Under the pieces are notes generated by a model, which was not told where the DNA came from, ran no database searches, and worked only from the letters and a program-made list of their open reading frames with translations. This document shows, in pieces, positions 54,651 to 64,000 of a stretch of DNA of 64,000 bases. A program made the position numbers and the translations under genes. This stretch comes from Xestospongia bergquistia (Eukaryota; Porifera; Demospongiae; Haplosclerida; Petrosiidae), in assembly GCA_963965975.1 (NCBI GenBank), contig OZ014424.1, positions 4,278,001-4,342,000 on the forward strand, given 5' to 3'. Within the stretch, counting starts at the first letter, position 1. The number at the start of each line of letters is the position of its first letter.

Positions 54651-54913
54651 TTTTATAAGTGGAATTGTTTAAATTTGTTTAAAAACTTCAATTTTATAAG
54701 TCTAAACTTGTTCATTTGTATTAAAAACTGTTAAATGACAGTTTTGGGACTCTTGCTTCTAGATTTTAGAGCAACATTACTAAAAAATAAATTATAATTA
54801 ATAAATATAACTAAGCTGAAAAAGAATCTTTGTAGTTTATTGTCAATTGTTGAAGACATTAGATATATTTTGACCATTTGAACAGTTAGTACACTGTAAA
54901 AATTAATATGTTA

Positions 54914-55090
54914 TTTTTAAAATTACTTTGTACTTTACATGGGTGGATTACTATGGAATTTAAAATTTATGTGAATTACTCATTGTATAATATGTTGGTA
55001 TATAAAAGTACAACATTCTGATAAATTACATAGTGAGTAATTCGCTAGAATTCTAATTCATCCATGTAAACTACAAATCAGTTGTTAAAA
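54914..55090. mobile_element. Foldback MITE
   Basis: Collinear with 28354-28529: left end TTTTAAAATTACTTTGTAC, right end CAGTTGTTAAAA, inner arms around GAATTACTCATTGTA and TACATAGTGAGTAATTCGC. No coding capacity. Confidence 0.65.
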
Positions 55091-55865
55091 TGAGGTATTA
55101 ATTAGTGTAGATGCTTAGTTACCCAAATACATGAGGTTTGATATGTATATACTTCTAAAACAATATATAATTATCAAGAAGAACAAATTGCAATTTTCAA
55201 GACTTGCTAATTGATACCTGTTGTGCACATCTTCAATTCTTGTCCTTGACTAGTATCTCTTTTTAAATAGCTGTTATTATAGTTAGTATTTAATAGTTAA
55301 ATTGGTTTGTTAATTAGTGTCAGTGAAGGAAGACATAGTGCTTTAGTGAGTTTCATGGTAGTATAGTTTCATCACTACTGTTCAGTTAGATATATTTATC
55401 AAAAGTACAGTATATCATCATCAACAGTATTGCTGAAACACTATGACATCAAAGGAAGAGTCACAACATTGCAGATGTTCCCATGAAGGAGATCAGCTTG
55501 GAGGGTATCTTATGCTACAGATTTTGTTCTCAACACAAGTATATGACCTTTAATCTGTTCTGTATAGTTTTTTCTTCCATTGTTCACTACAAGCTACAAT
55601 ACGCTCTCCTGAACTTTGAGGAAATAATGCAGATAATATCTTCAAAATTATTTCTATCTGGCCCTAATTATATCATCATTAGTATGCTGAGAAGAAGGTG
55701 TCACAAGTGTTGGGTTTCGCTCAAGTTATGTCATTGAACAACTTGAGTTGTTAAACAGCAGATAAAAAGGAGAAAGACCTACAATGATCACGAGTGACAG
55801 TCATAATTAATTATTGCGTTATAAATAATAAATTTATTAACTATTCATGAGGGGTGTGTCCAGTG
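55091..55865 (+). other. Spacer and likely VWA8 promoter region
   Basis: Conserved with 28530-29314, including ATGACATCAAAGGAAGAGTC (55443) and the frame with LQYALLNFEEIMQIISSK. VWA8 exon 1 starts at 55866. No recognisable gene; the conserved part may be VWA8 5' UTR or promoter, or a small unknown gene. Confidence 0.35.
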
Positions 55866-58800
55866 ATGTTCAGGTTGTCTATAGAAAGAATCATGGCTAA
55901 AAATGCTCCAGAAAGACGTTTATTACAACTTCGAGGAGTATTAAGTCCTAAGATTGAGATAAGAATGTGTAGTAATAAGGACAATGGAAAGAATGGTGAG
56001 CCTGTACTACTGATACATGATGTTCTGAATATATCATTTGTTGTAACATTCCAAGTCAGTTGTTTATTATTAAAACATTGAGTAAAACAAGCCAGTAGAA
56101 GAAGACTAGGAGGTGTGGCAGCTGTTGCCAGACTATATATACTGTATAGCAGAAAAACTATCCCAATTTTCAAATCAGGAAATTTTGACAAATCTGCAAA
56201 ATTTTGCTACCATATTCATAATTATTGCATTCATTTTTGGCAGTGGTTATTTGAACGTGACTAGCATCTTATAAATTTTTCTAACTTAGTTCAGAATTTA
56301 AGAAAAAGATTCCTAGACTTTAAACCGTAAACTCTTGACTGTGCGATTAACAGACAGTAGTCTCCCCTAACATGCTTTTACATATTCTATAGAGTAACCT
56401 TTAATGATAATTTCAATTTAAAAGAACAACAATTAACAATGTTTAGAGAATGGGACGAAAAAATTAGATAAAAAGGTGAAAGTGTAATCAAATCTGCTTC
56501 TGCCATCCCGAAGCTCATATTTAACTACTCAACTAACCAGGACCACATTGAATAAATTGCTTTCAAAGTAAGTTTTTAAGTGAAAGTGAGAAACTTATGA
56601 ATATTAATTATAACCATGCTTGTTGATTGTATCATGTGGATTGACCAATCAGAATGAAGTGCTGGTTAAATAGCCAAAATTTATAATGTTGTTGTTCATG
56701 GTCAAATAACGACTTTCTTCATTTTTTAACCAGAGAAGCACCATTTTGAAAGTTGAAACAATTAAATATAATAAATTTAATATTGTTGTTGTTATAGGAG
56801 GTGACTCCATTAATATCGGTGGAGTAAGTGTTCCTATTAATATCCCATCAAGTCCAGAACTTGTTCCTAAATTATATAGTAAGTTAAGAGATTTGTCCAC
56901 TATATCATATGACTCGACAATATACATGTAAGGAACATGGCCTGTATTACATATGAAAACATTCATAATTGCACTCAAATTTTGTCTTGTATATTTTAAA
57001 TGCCACATGGTCCTATCTGGCTATGACCTACTTAAATTTAATCCATGCATGCTGACTGATGACGTGCATGATAATTAACAGATTTAAGTACTCAAAGTGT
57101 GAGCATTATGAATTTAGGGTTGACTGGTCAATGCTTTGAGCAGTCCATAGGTTATGGAGACCTTCTTTACCAGTATCACATTCCTTTTGACTCTCTAATC
57201 TTCAATATCAGTGAATACAGTTACAATAAAATCACTATTAAGGAAATCTTGGGGTGATTTTTTCTAATATATTCTTGTAGTGTTTGTATTTATCAATATA
57301 GCTCATTCAAGTATTATTATGATACATTTTATTGTATTTAAACATTTCTTTAGTAAAAAGTCGACTTTCTCAGAGCACACTGCAGCATCTCAAATGGATG
57401 ATATCAAAGGTTTGTGGAATATGAAACTAACATTGACACTTGTTCTTTTAAATAATTTGATCTAATCATTCTTTTATTATCAAATAGATTAATATGAACA
57501 TACTTATTACATGTATGCTTTAATATCCATCTAGGATTTGATTGGTCAGGACATGTACCTGTTAGGTCCACCTGGACCACTCTGTCGACATCTCTCTCTT
57601 GCCTTTGCTGAGCTAGTAGGGAGAGAAGTTGAGTATGTCACTCTGTCACGAGATACTACAGAAGTGGATTTAAAACAAAGGAGAGAGATCATCAATAATA
57701 CTGTCCATTATATGGATCAGGTATGTCAATGAGAATGGATCAACAGCGTTTGATAGTAGTTTAACAATGGATAGTGACACAATGATGATACAATAATTGT
57801 TTTCTATTTTCATACATTATAATAACAATAATCCAATATGAAAATATTTGTAAGGAGTTATAATTATTTTTGTAGGCTGTTGTACGTGCAGCTGTAGAAG
57901 GTCGCGTGTTAATACTGGAAGGATTAGAGAAAGCAGAACGTAATGTTCTACCTATCTTGAACAATTTGTTAGAGAACAGAGAAGCTCAGTTAGATGATGG
58001 ACGGTTTATCATGTCTCATGAAAGATATGATAAATTAGCATCAGTAAGTCCTTGCAACAAGTAATATATTTTATCTCTAACTATCATACCTATAAAAAGA
58101 TGATACCATGTGTGAGTACTAAACAGATGACTTGCTTTTACCTTTTAATAATTATGTTTATCTGTAGGAATATTCTCAGGAACAACTGGACTCATGGCAA
58201 CTTGTTAGAGCTAGTGAGAAGTTTAGAGTGATAGCTCTTGGACTCCCTGTTCCTCCATATCATGGTAACACACTGGATCCTCCACTAAGATCAAGATTTC
58301 AGGTATAAACTATATTAGTTCAGCTTAACAATGCAAAAGTATTGTTATATTGAGCAACTAATTGGCTTATAGTTAGCGATAATAATAACATTAGTTATAT
58401 AAGGTTGAAATATTTAGTTTTTGTCATGTTTTCAGAATTATCATAAACTTAATGTTATATTATTAGGTAGTTCTATCTCCTATCTAATATCACTTCAGTG
58501 TTGATACTGTTCTTTCCATTTATCTGTTGTTAGGCTAGACATATACTTCCTCCTCCATTTCCTGAAGCTCTACAAGACTTCCAGTACACTTATCCTAACA
58601 TCCCACAAGACAAGTAATTATAGAACAATAGCAATTAACTACTATTTAATAAATGAACATTACATTAGTTTCCTCTATAGTTTTGATAAATTATTATTAA
58701 TATACACAGTTTAACTAGTATTATCATTAAATCATATATGTACTGAATATGAAGTAAATGTTGTTCATTTATAGTATATATATATATATATATATTAGGT

Positions 58801-61800
58801 TAACTACTTTATTGTCTGTTGCTTATACAATACACTCACTAACTGGAGGTTACTCTGGAGGACCTATCAATCTTAGTGGACAACTAAATAATTTAGTTGA
58901 TATTTTGGTGAGTTGACTTAGATTTCTTTTGTTCAAATAAAAGTGTGGTTGATTTAATATAATTTCTATGACATTGTTTCTTTGTACATTACTATATATA
59001 TACATGTGATCTTAGCTTACTTATGAATATCATTGTTATTATTACCATAGACACAAAATCCAGCAGCTGATTTATCTGACTTGATACATTCTGTGTTTCC
59101 AGCTGAACTACTTGGTATGAAACAGACATTGGACAATATATTAGAGGTAATATGTTGTGATATTAAAGTGGTATGGATAGAGTTTCTATTAGAAATAATA
59201 GTGAAGTTTTAAATTTAGTGATTTTTTAGCAATTTGATGCCTCACTCATGATTATTATCTTCCTTTTACTTCATAATTCCCAAACTTTTAACCACCAAAT
59301 ACCATATTTCAAGCAATTTGCCATTCAACAGTATAATAAAACAACAAGAATAACTGACACTTCTATTGGAGAATTAATGATGTGCTATTACACTGTGTTT
59401 TCTTTATTGCTAGAAATTTGGTATTTCCTCTCAAGGCTCTAGTTCATTTTTAACTGACAATCAATTGACATGTGTTCCTAATTCTAAAGATCTATTACAA
59501 GTCTCGTATCATCAAGCTAACTCATCTCAAAATATATCATTCTCTGTACCTGGTTATCAAACTGAAATCAATGATGATATCAATAGTAGGGGCTATGTCA
59601 GTCTGCCTCATCATCAGTTACTGTTAAGTCACATGTTACAGAGTCATCTTGTAGGAGATATATGTCTCATAGGACCTAAGGTAATGTAATGATATATAGT
59701 TTGTATGTAGTACATGTACTTAAATGATGAATGTGCCATCCTATTTCATTCTGCTTGGGAATTAGCCAGAACTACATGTCTATCATTATCTTGTGACTTT
59801 AATGTTGAACTGACTATGTGGATTACTGTGTCCATAAATAATAGCTTAGCTATCTTGACTATAGATAATCACTTATTTAATATGTGAATAGTTTATAAGC
59901 GTATATTATACTTATCTTCTCTATTTTTGAAGAAACATTACATCTCTACATGTGATACTGGATGGATTTCTTGTCTAGTGTAAAAACTAATGACTAGACT
60001 TTCAATTCTCATTCTATAGTTATAATCTTTTACTATATAGGGTAGTGGAAAGTCCACATTAGTCAACCAACTAGCTAATGTGTTAGGTTATAATACAGAA
60101 TCAGTTGTTCTTTATCAAGATATGACATCAAGGGATTTATTACAACAAAGAACTACCCATTCTAATGAAGACACTGGTTGGAGACTAACACCACTTATTA
60201 CTGCAGCTCTTAATGGACATATGGCAGTATTAGATGGTATTCATAGACTAGATCCTAGTACTATTACCACTCTTAAAAGGTACAGCCTATTACAAAGTAA
60301 CACTATACATATGACAGTATTATATAAATGATATTCATAGATTAGATCCTTTACCACTGTTTATAGTCCATTATACTAACATTACCAGATACATGTATTC
60401 ATAGACTAGACATCCATTTTACTAATAATACTAGATAATATTTTATAGACTAGATCCTAGCACTATTACCACTCTTAAGAGGTACAGTTTATAATATAGT
60501 AACCTTATCCATATAACATTATTAGATGGTATACCATACCACTCTTAAAGTCACTAGTCCAATATTTTAAGACTATATTAGCTGATATATGTTCTTTCGT
60601 ACTATGCAATAAATGCTTTATGTCACTGTAATGTACTGCCATGATGTTCCTACTAAATACAATAATAAAATGATCAGAGATCAAATACCATATAATGAGG
60701 ATGTACCAGATAACATAGTATGAATTATTTTTGTTATTACTTTTTAGGTTGATTCAAGATCGTGAGCTTAATCTCACTGATGGTACACGATTGTTGAGAG
60801 AAGATCGTTATAATGCTTCAATGAAAACTGCCAAATTGACTAACAAAGAAATGACAGAAAGGTATTTGCACAAGTCATACACCAAATATCAATTACTTAG
60901 TTTTTTTATTAATGGTTGTGAATTGATGTGAGTTTAATATATAACATAGATTTCATTATATATTACAGTAGATACCTTGTATCACTGTTCAATAGTTGTT
61001 ATTGTATCTTGTATCTCTTTTTAGGTCAATCTATCCTATTCATTCTAAGTTTCGTATTGTTGCTATTGGTGAACGTATAGCACAACAGATCAATAATACC
61101 AAAGGAGATTGGCTAAATCCTGAAGTACTATCTATGTTCCAGTATATTCATGTTACTCCATTACCTCAACATGAAGAGAGACAACTACTATTACAAAAAG
61201 TATATATAATAATGGTCACATTATATTATATGGTCTATTACTTTAGGTTCCAAAGTTGCCATCAGATATTCTTGATAAACTATTAGACTTTACTCAATCT
61301 CTTAGAATTTCTGATGATCCTATTGTAAGTAATACACTTAATATATAAAAAGACACTTAATGGCTCTCTGTCATGAGTATATACTAGACACTAATAGTGG
61401 TATAGAAGGAGGAACCGGGATAAGTTTAAAAACAGTTTCTATGACTTGCTATTAATATCATTATTAGCTAAGAATGCTATATATTTTTTATTATGTATTG
61501 TTTTTTCCAATTAATAGTAATAGTTAATTAATTAATTGTTTATATTGTTCTATCTAGATGCAATCTTTGTCTTCATCACTGTCAACAAGACAGCTACTTC
61601 GTATAGTTACTCGATTATCTCATTATCCTGAAGACACACTGTATGATGCTATAATGAGAGCATGTTTATCAAGGTATCATTACAAATATCATTTTATGAC
61701 TGAAATGAAATAAATGGATATATCAACATTATTTCCATGTTTATGGCTCATCACAAACATAAGTTTTTAGCCCACATCTTTTTGTGTATATTGACTTAAT

Positions 61801-62514
61801 TAACTATTTAAAAAAACCTCAGATTTAGTGATTACATATTCCAAGTCATGCTTAATTTATTTTATAATCATTCATGATAACTAATTATAACAATAGCACA
61901 TAGTAATGATAATTATTAAGACTAATACATCCTTTACTATTGCAATTATCAATTTGTAATAGTTAATCTTTTCATATACATAGATTCTTACCTTCTATTG
62001 CTAAAGCTACTTTATCAAGAGCTTTGTCAAGCCATCATATTTATCCTTCATCACATATCAATACTGTACCATCAAATGATACTACATGTAAGTTATAATT
62101 ATAAATCTATATTCCTTATAAGGATAGTAAATGTGACATAGATTATCTAAACTCTATAGATTCAAGAGCAAGTGGTGTATTGCATATTGGAGCTACCAAA
62201 GTCCCATTACATTCTGATCACAATGATGTTGCTATGGTACCAGATGTGATATTTTATGATAATCCACTGGTTAGTGAGAGGAGATAGATAGATAAATTTG
62301 ATCTTAACAAGTCTATAATTGAAAAATAATCTTCTAATTGTTTTGAACAGAAGTATAAAAGGGTAAGCTAGTGAGAAGTTTTAAGCATTGTTAGATTAAA
62401 TGAAATTCATTTAGTTGCTATATACATCAGAAGTTAAAGGATGCAATTTAATTTCATTCGAACCTCTCAAAAGTTACATATATATATATATATATATATA
62501 TACAATATATACAA

Positions 62515-62565
<51 letters not shown>

Positions 62566-63944
62566 ATATATATTATATATTAAATTATGAAGACAAACAT
62601 ACCAATATATATAGTTAACATGTGGTCCAAAATGATTATAGGGCCATCTGGCACACACAGCATGCCAGTCAGAGAAAGTAGTTGTTTATCTAAGCCACTA
62701 GCAATTTAATGTTGATGCTGACATGAAACTACCTTCCATCTGTATCAAGAAATAGGACTGATGCCAATTTAGTTAAATGCAGAGTTTCATGCTGAGAGTG
62801 AATGGTCTTGGAACCATCCTCTCTCTCTTTAAGGTTGTAATATCAAGTAGATAACAAGCACATGTGTGATTATGAGATTTTAATAATGCATAATATGGTT
62901 AGAATAAGCCTTGTTGTACACTAGAAACAACCACGGAACTTAAAGCATAGAAAACCTTATAGGGGCTATGGAGTATATACCCCAGACTCCTTGGAGTACG
63001 GCCCGATGTACTGTTATCTTTATGATTGAATGTTCCTCACCTCCCCTCCCCCCCCCCCCCCAAAAAAAAATCCTACATGAAACTCTGGAATGAGATAATG
63101 CCAATTTAGAGTTTCATATAGAGAGGGAATTGAAGATTGTAATACCAAGTTGATCATAACAAGCACATGTGTATTATGACATTTAGTAATGCATAACACA
63201 GTATCATCCAATGACATTTTTCTTTTAAAAGCTTATCTTAAAAGCCTTGTTGTGCACTAGAAACAATCATAGAACTGAAAGCATAGAAAAGCTTATAGGG
63301 GCTATTGAATATAATACTCCAGATTCCTTGGAGTGGTGTGTGGCCTTATATACTCAAATTTATGATTGATTGTTCCTCTCCACCCTCCCCACCCCCTACC
63401 CCCCACCCCCAAGAAAAGCCCTATGTGAAACTCTGAAATGAGATTTTGTTTACTAATATTATAATATAGTGTATTTGTTTTCTATAGCATCTTCATTTGT
63501 TAGAGGAACTACTAAAAGATTACTCTTTAGGAGAACACCTTCTCTTGATAGGAAATCAAGGAGTAGGCAAGAACAAACTGGCTGATCGATTACTCCATCT
63601 TCTTCATGCTCCTCGTGAATATCTACAATTACATAGGTATACTGCAATACAATATATGAATGATAGATGAACTGACTGTACTGATTTGACAATTATTATA
63701 ATAAGTTATAATGGGACCTCTCTCTAAGGACACCTAATTATTAAACTATTCTCTGAATTAAAGAGGACACATAGCATTGCATTAGTTAAAAGTTAGACTG
63801 ATTAAGTTAGTACTCAGATATGAGAGGTTCCTATTGTATCCTATTCATATTTCATTAACTGTATGTAGGGATTCAACTGTTCAAACATTGACAACTCAGC
63901 CATCTGTGGTTGATGGAAGGATCACTTATCAAGATTCTCCATTG
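55866..63944 (+). CDS. VWA8: VWA8, mitochondrial AAA+ ATPase, exons 1-19 (runs off right edge)
   Basis: Exons: 55866-55995, 56798-56878, 57354-57409, 57535-57720, 57876-58043, 58168-58302, 58534-58613, 58799-58907, 59051-59146, 59414-59680, 60041-60279, 60748-60861, 61025-61199, 61247-61324, 61558-61673, 61984-62087, 62160-62269, 63488-63636, 63869-63944. They sum to 2469 bases, 823 codons, in phase, with GT..AG borders. Collinear with human VWA8 from its N-terminus to DSPLV. Exon 1 has a basic presequence-like start (MFRLSIERIMAKNAPERRLL). Exon 4 holds a degenerate loop LGPPGPL; exons 10/11 a full Walker A (GPKGSGKST) followed by VLYQDMTSRDLLQQR and AVLDGIHRLD; exon 18 a third loop GNQGVGKNK. 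VWA8 is a dynein-like AAA protein of the mitochondrial matrix side, with a C-terminal VWA domain expected beyond the window. The start is the first ATG in frame with exon 2. This is the only copy here without lesions. Confidence 0.92.
56045..56653. other. About 610-bp extra segment in VWA8 intron 1 of unit 2
   Basis: Unit 1 passes directly from CATTTGTTGTATGAAGTGCTG (29485 on) while unit 2 has about 610 bases between CATTTGTTGTAACATTCC and CAGAATGAAGTGCTG. I see no coding region or clear terminal repeats in the insert. It is either an insertion in unit 2 or a deletion in unit 1. Confidence 0.6.
60225..60490 (+). repeat. Tandem repeats of VWA8 exon 11 3' end
   Basis: The exon 11 end (60232-60279) is repeated in the following intron near 60450 (GACTAGATCCTAGCAC...CTCTTAAGAGGTACAG), with a partial piece near 60395. 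It has fewer repeats than the units at 4690 and 35815. A duplicate donor AG|GTACAG is kept. Confidence 0.75.
62476..62582. repeat. (TA)n microsatellite in VWA8 intron 17
   Basis: A long run of TA dinucleotides with short CAATATA interruptions. Shorter TA runs occur in intron 7 of the VWA8 copies (near 31589, 34326 and 58776). Not present at this position in the other copies. Confidence 0.9.
62880..63440. repeat. Tandem duplication within VWA8 intron 17
   Basis: The block AAGCCTTGTTGT...CTAGAAACAA, ATAGGGG..., ACTCCTTGGAGT, TCATGAAACTCTGRAATGAGAT occurs once in the copies at 7200-7380 and 38280-38450 but twice here (about 62908-63095 and 63240-63445). Each repeat carries a cytosine-rich tract (a long C run at 63047-63060 and a CCCCAC-rich stretch at 63385-63412), absent from the other copies. 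Confidence 0.7.
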
Positions 63945-64000
63945 GTTAGATAATAAATACATCTAAATGTAATTAAAGTTATAAAAGGAATACCATAGTT

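Noticed and set aside
55841-56191. 116-codon minus-strand frame in VWA8 exon 1 and intron 1
   Set aside because: Antisense to a real exon and extending into the intron insert; no motif or relative is recognised.
62415-62618. Tyr/Ile-rich frame
   Set aside because: It is a translation of the (TA)n microsatellite.
1-64000. Retroviral or LTR-type elements, tRNA and rRNA genes
   Set aside because: I looked for reverse transcriptase, protease and integrase-like motifs, long direct terminal repeats and tRNA cloverleaf signatures and saw none that I could support.

Overview
This is eukaryotic, AT-rich DNA. It has short introns (about 50 to 700 bp) with normal GT..AG sites and no bacterial gene organisation. 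Its genes, together with heavy tandem duplication and MULE and hAT DNA transposons, fit a compact early-branching animal genome. A demosponge such as Amphimedon is my best guess, but that is inference. Two host families dominate: (1) intronless class I SAM-dependent methyltransferases of the NNMT/PNMT/TEMT family (about 265-269 aa), and (2) VWA8, a mitochondrial AAA+ ATPase with many exons. All recognised host genes are on the + strand.

Layout. Unit 0 (1-7934) has the last methyltransferase of an array that enters from the left (55-868, broken), then a decayed VWA8 5' half (1640-7934). Unit 1 (about 7935-39011) has a methyltransferase array (8124-28223), then two consecutive decayed VWA8 segments (29315-32501 and 32769-38959). 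Unit 2 (about 39012 to the right edge) has a second, collinear array (39209-54650), then a VWA8 5' half (55866-63944). In that last copy all 19 visible exons are open and in phase, and it runs off the window. The truncated VWA8 copies both end in the intron after exon 19, so [methyltransferase array + VWA8 5' half] appears to be the repeated segment. Each array also contains a smaller, roughly 6.3 kb internal duplication: two methyltransferases, a decayed methyltransferase and a VWA8 fragment carrying an exon 4/exon 8 deletion.

Methyltransferase copies that look whole are at 8124, 15798, 22506, 27438, 39635, 40846, 44672, 47055, 51026 and 53847. Many others are broken. Often one member of a unit 1/unit 2 pair is intact and the other carries a single stop or frameshift. 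The N-terminal SAM-binding half is almost constant, while the substrate-side segments fall into a few classes. The aspartate that contacts nicotinamide in human NNMT is missing, so nicotinamide is probably not the substrate.

Mobile DNA. A 3.6 kb Mutator-like element (23852-27430) carries a Ulp1-type cysteine protease, a MULE transposase with a SWIM zinc finger, and a PHD-like tail. It sits directly against a methyltransferase start. A separate Ulp1-PHD gene fragment occurs in both units (12421-13125 decayed; 43694-44393 open, with all catalytic residues). A 512-517 bp hAT remnant with an 8 bp target duplication splits the same methyltransferase fragment in both units. A foldback MITE family contains an 85 bp repeat that varies in copy number. 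The most unusual locus is a methyltransferase copy with an internal inversion (21644 and 52985), which in unit 2 leaves an open 86-codon frame. I saw no RNA genes, CRISPR arrays or retroviral elements.
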